DNA of 64,000 nucleotides. It comes from an uncultured Salinimicrobium sp. (GTDB lineage Bacteria > Bacteroidota > Bacteroidia > Flavobacteriales > Flavobacteriaceae). This document shows, one piece after another, positions 41,809 through 51,440 of the stretch. A model generated the notes under the pieces. That model made no database searches. It had not been told where the DNA came from and worked only from the letters and a program-made list of their open reading frames with translations. Made by a program: the position numbers and the translations under genes. The stretch lies in NCBI GenBank assembly GCA_946887075.1, contig CAMPKA010000001.1, positions 248,001 through 312,000 of the forward strand, written 5' to 3'. Within the stretch, counting starts at the first letter, position 1. Each line of letters begins with the position of its first letter.

Positions 41809-43368
41809 TTATAGGTCAAACTTGATTCCCTGGGCCAATGGAAGTTCTGTGGTATAATTGATGGTATTGGTCTGTCGACGCATATAAATTTTCCAAGCGT
41901 CGGAACCTGATTCGCGTCCTCCCCCAGTTTCTTTTTCTCCTCCGAAAGCTCCGCCAATCTCCGCACCTGAGGTCCCGATATTAACATTGGCAATTCCGCA
42001 GTCAGATCCTTCTACTGAAAGAAACCGCTCTGCCTCCCGAAGGTTGTTGGTCATGATGGCTGAGGAAAGCCCCTGTTTCACGCCGTTCTGCAAGGCGATA
42101 GCATTGGACAGATCGCCCTTGTAGCGAAGTAGATACAGCACAGGTGCAAAAGTCTCCTGCTGCACGATTTCAAAATGGTTCTCCGCTTCAGCAATGGCAG
42201 GCTTCACATAGCATCCGCTCTGGTAACCAGTACCCTCGAGCACTCCTCCTTCCACGACCAGTTTTCCCCCTTCTTTTATCACTCGTTTTAGCGCCCGCTG
42301 ATAATTTGCTACTGCGTCTTTGTCTATCAGAGGCCCCACGTGGTTCCGTTCGTCGAGGGGATTCCCTATCCGGAGTTGCCCGTAGGCAGCGATGAGTGCA
42401 TCTCTGACCTTGTCATAAACTTCGTCATGGATGATAAGTCTCCTGGTAGAGGTACAGCGTTGACCACAGGTTCCCACTGCCCCAAAGACAGCTCCAATTA
42501 CGGTGTTCTTGATGTCTGCATCAGGGGTTACAATTATCGCGTTGTTTCCTCCTAGCTCCAACAGGGATTTACCCAAACGTGCAGCCACATCTTGCGCCAC
42601 TATTTTTCCCATTTTAATCGATCCTGTGGCAGATACCAGCGGCACCCTTTCATCAGAGGTCATCATTTTTCCGACCCGGTAATCCCCCGTCACCAGACAG
42701 GAAATTCCTTCAGGAAGCCCATTTTCAGAAAAAACCCTGGCCGCGATATTCTGGCAGGCTACAGAGGTTAAAGGGGTTTTTTCAGAACCTTTCCAGACAC
42801 AGACATCTCCACAAACCCATGCAAGGGCTGTGTTCCAGGACCATACGGCCACAGGAAAGTTAAAGGCTGAAATAATCCCTACTATTCCCAGCGGGTGGTA
42901 TTGCTCGTACATGCGGTGTCCCGGCCTCTCTGAATGCATGGTAAGGCCGTGCAACTGTCGGCTTAGTCCGACCGCAAAATCACAGATATCGATCATTTCC
43001 TGAACCTCGCCAAGACCCTCCTGATAAGATTTACCCATTTCATAAGAAACCAATTTACCCAGTGCAGGCTTTAACCTTCGAAGTTCATCGTTAAACTTCC
43101 TTACGATCTCCCCTCGCTGAGGTGAAGGCATTCTCCTCCATTCCTGGAATGCCGCAGAAGCAGTTTCAATGACCCGCTGGTAATCTTCATTATCGGTGCA
43201 TTTTATCTTCCCAATGGGGGCTCCGTCAACCGGAGAAAAGGATTCGATAACTTCCCCTGAGGAAAACCACTGTTTTCCTGTGGACGTGCCGTTATTCACT
43301 TGATCAACTTTTAGCCCCAGCTCCTTAAGGGCCTCTGGAATTCCGTATTTTTCAGCTACTGAACTCAT
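41809..43368 (-). CDS. ALDH7-family aldehyde dehydrogenase (aminoadipic semialdehyde dehydrogenase-like)
   Basis: A 519-residue antiquitin-type (ALDH7A1) enzyme. The catalytic Cys is in GTCGQRCTST (about 303-312), the general base Glu in LELGGNN (about 269-275), and the ALDH7 C-terminal block EKETGGGRESGSDAWK (about 478-493) identifies the group. NAD-dependent oxidation of 2-aminoadipate semialdehyde to 2-aminoadipate (lysine breakdown) is the likely reaction; betaine aldehyde is another reported substrate. No lysine-catabolism partner lies next to it. Same strand as the next gene, 83 bases away. Confidence 0.92.
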   Translation of the reverse strand: MSSVAEKYGIPEALKELGLKVDQVNNGTSTGKQWFSSGEVIESFSPVDGAPIGKIKCTDNEDYQRVIETASAAFQEWRRMPSPQRGEIVRKFNDELRRLKPALGKLVSYEMGKSYQEGLGEVQEMIDICDFAVGLSRQLHGLTMHSERPGHRMYEQYHPLGIVGIISAFNFPVAVWSWNTALAWVCGDVCVWKGSEKTPLTSVACQNIAARVFSENGLPEGISCLVTGDYRVGKMMTSDERVPLVSATGSIKMGKIVAQDVAARLGKSLLELGGNNAIIVTPDADIKNTVIGAVFGAVGTCGQRCTSTRRLIIHDEVYDKVRDALIAAYGQLRIGNPLDERNHVGPLIDKDAVANYQRALKRVIKEGGKLVVEGGVLEGTGYQSGCYVKPAIAEAENHFEIVQQETFAPVLYLLRYKGDLSNAIALQNGVKQGLSSAIMTNNLREAERFLSVEGSDCGIANVNIGTSGAEIGGAFGGEKETGGGRESGSDAWKIYMRRQTNTINYTTELPLAQGIKFDL

Positions 43369-43451
43369 GTGGAAATGTTTTTGATTTTGTTCGTTTGTTT
43401 GGTTGGAGCAAGATACTGAAATAATAAGGGATCACCTCAAGGCAGCTGGTG

Positions 43452-43970
43452 CTATGGCTTCTCCATTACGTGACCACATTGGTCACAGGTTCTCAGCTGA
43501 ACACTGGAATAAAAGTGATCAAAATGTTTCTGGAAGTCAGTCTCAATGTTTTCGAGGGGAAAGTACACCTCAAAGAGCTTATTGTTGCAATTCTCACAGA
43601 ACCACAGGAGACCGTCCTTGTAATTGCTGCCAGTCCTTTTGCGTTCGACTACGATGCCAACGGAACCCGCGCTGCGTTCAGGAGAATGTGGAACTCTTCC
43701 CGGATTGAGGTACATATCTCCAGGTCCCAGAACAAAACTTTTTTTCCTGCCATCTTCCTGGATATGAACCTGGATCTCCCCTTCAAGCTGATAAAAAAGT
43801 TCCTCGGTTTCGTTGTAGTGAAAGTCCTTCCTGGCATTGGGTCCGCCGACCACCATGACGATATAGTCCCCTGCTTCCGGATAAAGGCTCTTGTTGCCAA
43901 CAGGGGGTTTAAGTTGATCCCTGTTACTGGTAATCCATTCCTGCAGGTTAAAAGGTTTCGCTACTGACAT
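43452..43970 (-). CDS. 3-hydroxyanthranilate 3,4-dioxygenase
   Basis: A 172-residue cupin-fold iron dioxygenase of the kynurenine route. The iron site is in ARKDFHYNETEELFYQ (about 46-61, H51 and E57) and the second His in RVPHSP (about 93-98). The C-terminal rubredoxin-like metal site has CENC (near 125-128) and CDQC (near 162-165). It opens the ring of 3-hydroxyanthranilate, which leads to quinolinate and NAD. No other kynurenine gene is adjacent in this window. Confidence 0.93.
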   Translation of the reverse strand: MSVAKPFNLQEWITSNRDQLKPPVGNKSLYPEAGDYIVMVVGGPNARKDFHYNETEELFYQLEGEIQVHIQEDGRKKSFVLGPGDMYLNPGRVPHSPERSAGSVGIVVERKRTGSNYKDGLLWFCENCNNKLFEVYFPLENIETDFQKHFDHFYSSVQLRTCDQCGHVMEKP

Positions 43971-44072
43971 AACTATTTCTTTTAGACCTTAAATTTACTA
44001 AACTTTTTTCGGCTGTCTATGCTCCTGCTCCCGTTGAGGTTTTTTATCTTTCTGCCTGAAAACATAAAAACC

Positions 44073-45152
44073 ATGAGAAAACTTATTCTTTTTTTCGCCT
44101 TCTTTGGAACTTTTGCCTGCGATGATTCCGTACAAAATACGCCACGGGAGAAAGAAACACCCGAGACCGCTGTCGGGAAACAGGACAGTGTTCCCAATTT
44201 CGGAATCGTGATCCATGGTGGTGCTGGAACCATTCTTAAAGAAAACATGAGTGATTCGGTGGAGAACCTTTACCGGCTAAAACTGGAGGAGGCAATCCGA
44301 ACCGGACATGAAATTCTTGCCAACGGGGGAACTGCTCTTGAAGCGGTACAGAGGACCATCAATGTGATGGAGGACTCTCCCTTGTTCAACGCCGGAAAGG
44401 GTGCCGTTTTTACCAATGCAGGTGTCAATGAACTCGACGCTTCAATCATGGACGGAAAGACCCTGAATGCAGGGGCAGTGGCTGGGGTCACCACTGTAAA
44501 AAATCCTATTAACCTGGCTTACGAGGTCATGGTCAATTCTGAGCATGTGCTTCTGGCGGGAAAAGGGGCAGAAGAATTTGCCCGGAAACAGGGACTGGAG
44601 ATGGTAGATCCCTCCTATTTCTACACCGAAAGAAGATACCAGAGCCTGGAGCGAATAAAGGCTTCAGAGAAGACCGAACTCGATCATGATGATAAAATGG
44701 CTTTCTATGATCCCATAATAAAAGATGCGAAGTTCGGTACTGTGGGATGTGCAGCTTTGGATCAGCACGGAAATCTTGCAGCAGGAACTTCGACTGGAGG
44801 TATGACCAATAAACGTTTCAACCGGATCGGTGATGCCCCCATAATTGGAGCAGGAACATATGCCAACAATAAAACATGTGCCGTATCAAGTACAGGATGG
44901 GGAGAGTTTTTCATCAGAGGGGTAGTCGCTTATGACATTTCTGCCCTGATGGAATACAAGGGGCTGAGTCTGGATGAAGCCGCAAGGGTTGTGATTCAGG
45001 AAAAGCTTCCCGCTCTTGGGGGAGACGGAGGAATCATCGCGATAGATGGAGCAGGAAACGTTGCTATGGAATTCAATACGGCCGGAATGTACCGCGCCAA
45101 AATGAATAAACACGGGGATCTTGAAATCGGCATCTACGGAGAGGAGCAGTAA
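44073..45152 (+). CDS. Exported isoaspartyl peptidase / L-asparaginase (Ntn hydrolase)
   Basis: A 359-residue type 2 asparaginase-family protein. The chosen ATG gives a lipoprotein signal ending FGTFAC (Cys 16); upstream in-frame codons have no signal logic. VIHGGAGTI (about 46-54) opens the fold; the autocleavage/nucleophile Thr is in GTVGCAAL (about 217-224); substrate residues follow in GTSTGGMTNKR and GDAPIIGAGTYAN. Being lipid-anchored, it would hydrolyse isoaspartyl dipeptides or asparagine in the periplasm. Divergent from the dioxygenase gene. Confidence 0.92.
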   Translation: MRKLILFFAFFGTFACDDSVQNTPREKETPETAVGKQDSVPNFGIVIHGGAGTILKENMSDSVENLYRLKLEEAIRTGHEILANGGTALEAVQRTINVMEDSPLFNAGKGAVFTNAGVNELDASIMDGKTLNAGAVAGVTTVKNPINLAYEVMVNSEHVLLAGKGAEEFARKQGLEMVDPSYFYTERRYQSLERIKASEKTELDHDDKMAFYDPIIKDAKFGTVGCAALDQHGNLAAGTSTGGMTNKRFNRIGDAPIIGAGTYANNKTCAVSSTGWGEFFIRGVVAYDISALMEYKGLSLDEAARVVIQEKLPALGGDGGIIAIDGAGNVAMEFNTAGMYRAKMNKHGDLEIGIYGEEQ

Positions 45153-45210
45153 AAAACGGGTTTAACAAAATTTTATGTTTTATTAGTTCGGTAAAACCAG
45201 AACCTGAAGC

Positions 45211-45218
45211 TATCTTTG
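45211..45218 (+). promoter_or_regulatory. -7 promoter box for the regulator-RND operon
   Basis: TATCTTTG, exact TAnnTTTG; the regulator ATG follows 18 bases later. It supports the ATG over a TTG start inside the box. Confidence 0.5.
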
Positions 45219-45236
45219 CCGCTTCAAAAATGGTTG

Positions 45237-45740
45237 ATGAACCGGGAAGAACTAGAAAAAGAGAAATGGGAGCTGGTTGAAATACTCGGGGTGGAGCTCG
45301 AGAAAGATCCCATGTCTCCTGTAGCCGCACGTATATTTGCCATCCTGATTCTTTCAGGAAAACAGGGCGTGAGTTTTGATGAACTGGTCTCAGGTCTGAA
45401 TGCAAGTAAAAGCACCGTATCTACCAGCCTGGAACAATTACAGGTCGCCCAGAAAGTAAAGTACTTCACAAAACCCGGCAAACGCAAACGCTATTTCACC
45501 ATTCATCCTGACCTGATGCTCAAGGCCATCGACGAGATGATCGGTAAATGGGAAACCCAGAAACAAATGCATGAGCAGGTGGTTCTGTATAAGCAGGAAA
45601 GGAACAAACTGCGGAATGCCTCAGATGCAGATCAGGAAGCCGACCTGGATTTTCACAGGGATTATCTCACCTTCCTTGAGGAAGCGACTGTTGCAATACG
45701 AAAATTAAAACATAAAATTTCCAACCGAAACAACTTCTAA
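45237..45740 (+). CDS. GbsR/MarR-family transcriptional regulator
   Basis: A 167-residue winged-helix protein. The helix-turn-helix spans about 42-85 (SFDELVSGLNASKSTVSTSL), followed by the beta wing (YFTKPGKRKRYF) and a long helical, charged dimerisation tail. GbsR/MarR-type proteins commonly repress the operon they head; this gene ends 18 bases before the efflux adaptor, so it likely autoregulates a regulator-RND transcript. Ligand unknown. Alternative: a plain MarR relative. Confidence 0.85.
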   Translation: MNREELEKEKWELVEILGVELEKDPMSPVAARIFAILILSGKQGVSFDELVSGLNASKSTVSTSLEQLQVAQKVKYFTKPGKRKRYFTIHPDLMLKAIDEMIGKWETQKQMHEQVVLYKQERNKLRNASDADQEADLDFHRDYLTFLEEATVAIRKLKHKISNRNNF

Positions 45741-45758
45741 CGAATAGCCGTAATCAAC

Positions 45759-46877
45759 ATGAAAAAGAATATTTACTGGAGCTTTCTCTTTTGCTTTGTT
45801 TTCCTGTACTCCTGTAAGGATGGTGAAATGCAGCAAACGGCACAGATGGGCCCACTTTCCTTACCTGTGGTAGAAATTCCCTCACGAACTGTCACCGGCT
45901 ACACGGAATATCCGGTAAGCATTGAAGGAACCGTCAACGCAGCAGTACGGGCCAAAATCCCCGGATACATTACGGAAGTCTTGGTAGATGCCGGGCAGGA
46001 AGTCCGTGAGGGCCAGACCCTATTCCGCTTGGAAACCAGCTCCTTATCCCAGGAGGCCAGCGCCGCCCAGGCCAATGTCAACGCTGCCCAGGTAGAGGTC
46101 GATAAGCTAAAACCACTTGTAGAAAAAGGAATCATCAGTCCGGTCCAGCTCGAAACCGCTAAGGCGCGACTGGAGCAGGCCAAAGCGGGGTACAGCAGTA
46201 TTGCTGCCAACATAGGCTATGCCAATATCAAGAGTCCGGTCAATGGCTATGTAGGGGCAATCCGGTTCCGGGAGGGCACTTTGGTCGGTCCAGGGGATCC
46301 ACAACCTCTCACTACGGTTTCCAAGATCGAGGATGTCTATGCTTTTTTTGCCATGAATGAAACCGATTATCTTGATTTCCTGCAGGCAACGGAAGGCGCT
46401 ACCCTTTCGGAGAAGATAGCCAATTTGCCTCCTGTGGAACTCGTGTTAGCCAATGGAGAGTCCTTTCCTGAAAAAGGAAAAATTGAAACCATTTCCCGCC
46501 AGGTGGATCCCACCACTGGAACCGTAAGTTTCAGGGCGGTCTTTCCCAATGACAGGGGTATTCTGACTAACGGGAATAGCGGTATCATCAGGATTCCAAA
46601 AGTCTATGAAAATGTGCCGGTGGTCCCAGAGGTTTCCACCTATGAACGGCAGGGGCTCGTATATGTTTACAAGATATTGTCCGATACCCTGGCAACTCCT
46701 ACGGTGATCGATGTTGAGGACCGGGTGGATAATGTGATCGTGGTAAAAAACGGGGTCCAACCTGGGGATCGAATAGTGGCACAAGGCGTTGGCAAGTTAC
46801 AAGGACCTACTCCTGTTGTTCCTCAAATGGTTCCGTTTGACAGCATTGCAAGCAGTCTATCACCAGTTTTCAAATAA
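45759..46877 (+). CDS. RND efflux periplasmic adaptor (lipoprotein)
   Basis: A 372-residue membrane fusion protein. Lipobox FLYSC (Cys 19) anchors it in the inner membrane. The biotinyl-lipoyl half-motifs flank a coiled-coil hairpin (about 75-130: VDAGQEVREGQTLFRLE, then helix pairs with AKARLEQAKAGY), followed by a beta-barrel domain (about 175-260) and the membrane-proximal domain. It bridges the RND pump to the outer-membrane channel, both encoded just downstream (12-base gap to the pump). Confidence 0.93.
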   Translation: MKKNIYWSFLFCFVFLYSCKDGEMQQTAQMGPLSLPVVEIPSRTVTGYTEYPVSIEGTVNAAVRAKIPGYITEVLVDAGQEVREGQTLFRLETSSLSQEASAAQANVNAAQVEVDKLKPLVEKGIISPVQLETAKARLEQAKAGYSSIAANIGYANIKSPVNGYVGAIRFREGTLVGPGDPQPLTTVSKIEDVYAFFAMNETDYLDFLQATEGATLSEKIANLPPVELVLANGESFPEKGKIETISRQVDPTTGTVSFRAVFPNDRGILTNGNSGIIRIPKVYENVPVVPEVSTYERQGLVYVYKILSDTLATPTVIDVEDRVDNVIVVKNGVQPGDRIVAQGVGKLQGPTPVVPQMVPFDSIASSLSPVFK

Positions 46878-46889
46878 GACATCAGCACC

Positions 46890-49800
46890 ATGTTCAAGCA
46901 ATTTATTGAAAGACCAGTTCTCTCGACAGTCATTTCCATAGTAATAGTGATTCTTGGGGTGCTGGGCCTTTCCAACCTGCCGGTTAGTCAGTATCCTGAT
47001 ATCGCTCCCCCAACGGTGCAGGTTTCAGCCAGTTACCCGGGAGCCAACGCCGAAACCGTACTCAACAGCGTTATCATTCCAATCGAGGAACAGATCAACG
47101 GAGTTGAAGGCATGCGTTATATTACCTCCTCAGCGAGCAATGGACGAGCGAGTATTTCCGTATTTTTCGAGCAGGGAATTGATCCCGACATTGCCGCAGT
47201 GAACGTACAGAATCGGGTTTCCCGTGCCGCACCGCTCCTGCCTCAGGAAGTGACACAGAGTGGAGTGGTAACCAATAAGCAACAGAGCAGCTCCCTGATG
47301 TTCCTCAGTGTATACTCAACCAATCCTGAGTACGATGCAACCTTCATCCAGAACTATCTTGAAATCAATGTTCTTCCTGCCCTCCAGCGGATCAATGGAG
47401 TGGCACAGGTGCGCGTGTTTGGTTCTAACAAGTATGCCATGCGGGTCTGGCTCCAACCAGAAAAACTGGCAGCTTACGACCTGGTACCTCGAGATGTGCT
47501 TGGTGCCATTAATGAACAAAGTCTGGAAGCCGCAGCAGGTTCCCTCGGAGAAAACAGTGGACAGGCCTTCGAATATGTGATCACCTATGGCGGGAAGTAC
47601 AATACGGCGGAAGAATATGGGAATATCATCATTAAAAGTCTTGGCAATGGGGAATTTCTCCGGCTGGAGGACGTAGCCGAGATCGAACTCGATGCTGAAG
47701 GATACGGGGTAAAATCAAATATCAATGGTTATCCGGGAGTAAGTATGGGGATCAATCAGACTCCCGGTTCCAATGCTCAGGAAATCATTGAAAACATCTA
47801 CACCACAGTTGAAGATCTGGAAGAGAATTTCCCAGAAGGCCTGGAACTGGTAATCAATTTTGACACCAATGAATTCCTGAACGCTTCGATCAACAAGGTC
47901 GTTATGACACTCCTGGAGGCATTTCTTTTGGTCTTCATCGTGGTCTTTATCTTCCTGCAGGACTTCCGCTCCACCCTCATTCCGGCCATAGCGGTTCCCG
48001 TTTCGATCATCGGAACCTTCTTCTTCCTCAACCTTTTCGGATATTCGATGAACCTGCTGACGCTATTTGCCCTCGTTCTCGCAATTGGGATCGTGGTGGA
48101 TGATGCCATAGTAGTGGTCGAAGCCGTTCACGCCAAACTGGAGGAAGGTGCCCGGAGCGGGCTCCAGGCCACTCGGAATGCTATGAACGAGATCACAGGG
48201 GCGATCATTTCGATTACCCTGGTAATGGCAGCTGTTTTTATCCCGGTAACTTTCATCAAAGGTCCTACCGGTGTTTTCTATGAGCAGTTCGGAATCACGC
48301 TTATTGTAGCTATTGCCATTTCCGCACTGAACGCGCTTACCTTGAGTCCGGCCCTTTGTGCACTGTTTCTGAAGCCCCCCAAGGAAGATCGCAAAAAAAC
48401 AGCACTCCAGCGGTTTTACTCCGGATTCAACAGGGCCTTCACGGCAAGTACCGCCAGATACATCCGCTCGCTGGGGTTCCTATTCCGCCACAAATGGATT
48501 ACGCCTCTGATTCTTCTGATCTGCGCTGCAGCCATTTTCTGGGCTGAGAAAACCACCTCAAGTGGATTTGTTCCGGATGAAGACAGGGGGATCATCTTTA
48601 CAGATGTGCAACTCCCGCCAGGGGCTTCCCTTGACCGAACCGTGGAGATCACTGAAGAGCTCACGCGAAAGATCAAACAGATCCCTGGAGTGACTGGGGT
48701 TACAATGGTGAATGGTTTCAGTTTGATCGGCGGTGCCGGGGGGAACTACGCTCTTGGATTCGTGAAGTTGGCAGATTGGAGCAAACGGGAGGACGAAGCT
48801 ATGTCAGTTGATGCCATAACCGGTAAACTTTTTGGGGTTGCTGCCGGAATTCCTGGCGCTAACATCCTTTTCTTTGCACCTCCGAGTGTACCGGGATACG
48901 GTGCGTCCTCAGGATTTTCTCTTGAACTCCTGGATAAATCCGGGGGGAGCTTCAAGGATCTAGACCAGACCGCGCAGGAATTTTTAAGAAAATTGACAGA
49001 GCGTCCGGAAATCCTTTATGCACGGACATCCTTCAGCACCCAATACCCCCAGTATCAAATCCAGTTGGATGTTGCCCAGGCCAAGGCTGCAGGAGTGCCG
49101 ATCAGCAGTATCTTTTCCACCTTGCAAAGCTATCTTGGGAGTGTCTACGCGAACGATTTTGTCAGATTCGGAAAACAGTACCGGGTATATGTTCAGGCGC
49201 TCCCTGAGGATCGGGCTGCACCCGAAGACCTGAACTCCCTCTTTGTGCGAAACGACTCCGGAGAAATGGCCCCTATCACTCAGTTCGTTTCTCTGGAGCG
49301 GGTTTACGGGCCACAGGCAGTAAACCGGTTTAACCTGTATAATGCGGCCAGCGTGAGCGGAGCTCCGGCACCTGGATTTTCTTCAGGGGATGCCATTGAG
49401 GCGGTCCAGGAAGTAAGTGAAAGCGAATTGCCCTCGGATTTTGATATCGCCTTTTCCGGTTTGACCCGGGAGGAGATCTCGGCTGGAAACCAGACCACCT
49501 TTATTCTCATCCTGAGCATTCTTTTCGTCTATTTCATCCTGGCAGCGCAATATGAAAGCTATTTGCTGCCACTGTCCGTCCTTTTTTCACTTCCCGTAGG
49601 CATCATGGGAGCATACCTTTCCACCAAGTTGGCCGGGCTCCAACTCAATATCTACTTCCAGATCGCACTGATCATGCTGATCGGGCTCCTGGCAAAGAAC
49701 GCCATCCTGATCGTGGAATTCGCACTGCAAAGACGTCGAGGAGGCTTATCCCTACGCGATGCCGCATTCGAAGGCGCCAGGGTAAGACTCAGACCGATTC

Positions 49801-50027
49801 TGATGACCTCCTTTGCATTCATACTCGGATTGATGCCTTTAGTTCTGGCCAGTGGAATTGGAGCTGAGGGGAACAGATCCATCGGGACGGGTGCTGCAGG
49901 AGGTTTATTGATCGGGACCATACTGGGCGTTTTCGTGATCCCGCTGTTATTCATCTTTTTTCAGTGGCTCCAGGAAAGGATTACCGGCACCCCAGAAGCC
50001 GTAGCGGAAAGAAAAAGAATACCATAA
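46890..50027 (+). CDS. RND multidrug efflux permease (AcrB/HAE1 type)
   Basis: A 1045-residue inner-membrane proton-driven pump. The N terminus MFKQFIERPVLSTVISIVIV is typical HAE1. The proton-relay acidic pair is in GIVVDDAIVVVEAV (D-D, about 405-418), and GPTGVFYEQFG (about 454-464) is also conserved. Twelve transmembrane helices in two repeats with two large periplasmic loops are evident. The length matches drug-type (HAE1) and not metal-type (HME) pumps by motif. Forms a tripartite complex with the neighbours. Confidence 0.95.
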   Translation: MFKQFIERPVLSTVISIVIVILGVLGLSNLPVSQYPDIAPPTVQVSASYPGANAETVLNSVIIPIEEQINGVEGMRYITSSASNGRASISVFFEQGIDPDIAAVNVQNRVSRAAPLLPQEVTQSGVVTNKQQSSSLMFLSVYSTNPEYDATFIQNYLEINVLPALQRINGVAQVRVFGSNKYAMRVWLQPEKLAAYDLVPRDVLGAINEQSLEAAAGSLGENSGQAFEYVITYGGKYNTAEEYGNIIIKSLGNGEFLRLEDVAEIELDAEGYGVKSNINGYPGVSMGINQTPGSNAQEIIENIYTTVEDLEENFPEGLELVINFDTNEFLNASINKVVMTLLEAFLLVFIVVFIFLQDFRSTLIPAIAVPVSIIGTFFFLNLFGYSMNLLTLFALVLAIGIVVDDAIVVVEAVHAKLEEGARSGLQATRNAMNEITGAIISITLVMAAVFIPVTFIKGPTGVFYEQFGITLIVAIAISALNALTLSPALCALFLKPPKEDRKKTALQRFYSGFNRAFTASTARYIRSLGFLFRHKWITPLILLICAAAIFWAEKTTSSGFVPDEDRGIIFTDVQLPPGASLDRTVEITEELTRKIKQIPGVTGVTMVNGFSLIGGAGGNYALGFVKLADWSKREDEAMSVDAITGKLFGVAAGIPGANILFFAPPSVPGYGASSGFSLELLDKSGGSFKDLDQTAQEFLRKLTERPEILYARTSFSTQYPQYQIQLDVAQAKAAGVPISSIFSTLQSYLGSVYANDFVRFGKQYRVYVQALPEDRAAPEDLNSLFVRNDSGEMAPITQFVSLERVYGPQAVNRFNLYNAASVSGAPAPGFSSGDAIEAVQEVSESELPSDFDIAFSGLTREEISAGNQTTFILILSILFVYFILAAQYESYLLPLSVLFSLPVGIMGAYLSTKLAGLQLNIYFQIALIMLIGLLAKNAILIVEFALQRRRGGLSLRDAAFEGARVRLRPILMTSFAFILGLMPLVLASGIGAEGNRSIGTGAAGGLLIGTILGVFVIPLLFIFFQWLQERITGTPEAVAERKRIP

Positions 50028-50033
50028 TCTACT

Positions 50034-51428
50034 ATGATGAAAATAGATTTTTTTAAGATCCTGTTGGTTTCGTCCTTGCTGCTGTCATTGCAGGCTTGCT
50101 TTGTTGCAGATAAATACGTTCGCCCAGAAGGAATTGTGGACCCGGAGTATTTCAGGACAGATCGGCTTTCGCAGGATTCCATATCCATGGCCGAGGTTTC
50201 CTGGAGGGAGCTTTTTACTGATCCCCTTCTGGAGCGCCATATCGAACAGGCCCTGCGCCAGAACATCGATATCCGTATTGCCCTGCAACAGATCGATGCG
50301 GCTGAGGCTTACCTGAGCCGGGCAAAGGCCGGATATTATCCGACTGTTTTCGCAGGTCTCTCAGCCGTTCATCAGGAAAATCCTTCGGGCAGCAGGACCC
50401 TTCCCGGCTCCTTCGATCAATTTGAACTCTCTGCCGATCTTTCCTGGGAAGCCGACATCTGGGGCAAGATTAAAAGCAATGAAAGAGCACAGAATGCTGC
50501 TTTTCTTCAGTCGGTTGCAGCTCATAAAGCTGTGAAGACCGAACTTGTGGCTGGGGTGGCCACGCTTTATTATCAGCTTCTAGCACTTGATGAGCAAATG
50601 GAGACCACCCTGGAGACAGTTGCCAATAGAACGAGCAGCCTGGAAACCATAGAAGCCTTGAAAGAGGCCGGGATAGTGTCAGAGGTGGGGGTAAAACAGT
50701 CCGAGGCCCAGCTTCTCCGAGCCCGTGCAGTTGTCGTTGATTTGGAGAATGAGATCAGGCTTACTGAAAACGCACTTTCAATCCTCATGGGAGATCCACC
50801 TCATCCGATCGAACGCACAGATCTCGACCAGCAACAAATTACAACTCCACTTTCCTTAGGAGTGCCTTTGCTGCTCCTGAGAAACCGTCCAGATATCATC
50901 GCTGCGGAGTACAACCTTATAGAGGCATTCCAGTTGCGCAATGTGGCTAAAAGCAATTTTTATCCTTCCTTGAGGTTGTCGGCAACAGCAGGATTTCAAA
51001 GTTTGGACCTTGCCGATTTGCTAAATACCAATGCGCTCTTTGCCAGTATGGCCGGATCCCTGACCCAACCCATCTTCAATCGGAGAGAAATCAAGACCCA
51101 GTATGAAGTAGCTAAGGCCCAGCAGGAAATTGCCTTTCTGAATTTCAAAAGGGCTATTCTCGAAGCCTCCCAGGAAGTCTCAGATGCCCTTGCAAACTAT
51201 GCTGCGGTGGAAAAAAAGCTGCAGATCAAAGCAGCGGAATTGGAAGCTTACCGGTTGGCCACTGAATACTCCGAAGAACTCCTGAGCAACGGGATGGCGA
51301 ATTATCTCGAGGTCCTGACGGCAAGGGAGAGCGTTCTCAATACACAGCTCGAGCTAATCAATCTCCGGTTTTCCGAACTTTCCACATTGGTTGATCTTTA
51401 TCAGGCTTTGGGAGGAGGCTGGAAATAG
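50034..51428 (+). CDS. Outer-membrane efflux channel (TolC/NodT lipoprotein family)
   Basis: A 464-residue outer-membrane factor of the NodT lipoprotein group. The lipobox is LQAC (Cys 22), followed by a spacer and the YVRPEG motif typical of OprM-type proteins. Two repeats of long helices and strands (about 55-240 and 265-450) give the trimeric channel; WEADIWGKIKSNERAQ (about 143-158) and LTQPIFNRREIKTQYE (about 342-357) are family blocks. Two ATGs occur at the start; either is possible. It starts 6 bases after the pump stop. Confidence 0.93.
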   Translation: MMKIDFFKILLVSSLLLSLQACFVADKYVRPEGIVDPEYFRTDRLSQDSISMAEVSWRELFTDPLLERHIEQALRQNIDIRIALQQIDAAEAYLSRAKAGYYPTVFAGLSAVHQENPSGSRTLPGSFDQFELSADLSWEADIWGKIKSNERAQNAAFLQSVAAHKAVKTELVAGVATLYYQLLALDEQMETTLETVANRTSSLETIEALKEAGIVSEVGVKQSEAQLLRARAVVVDLENEIRLTENALSILMGDPPHPIERTDLDQQQITTPLSLGVPLLLLRNRPDIIAAEYNLIEAFQLRNVAKSNFYPSLRLSATAGFQSLDLADLLNTNALFASMAGSLTQPIFNRREIKTQYEVAKAQQEIAFLNFKRAILEASQEVSDALANYAAVEKKLQIKAAELEAYRLATEYSEELLSNGMANYLEVLTARESVLNTQLELINLRFSELSTLVDLYQALGGGWK

Positions 51429-51440
51429 CCAATCTGAACA

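Noticed and set aside
43449..43967. A 172-codon plus-strand frame exactly opposite the 3-hydroxyanthranilate dioxygenase
   Set aside because: Mirror frame of a gene with complete metal motifs; the antisense translation has no family features.
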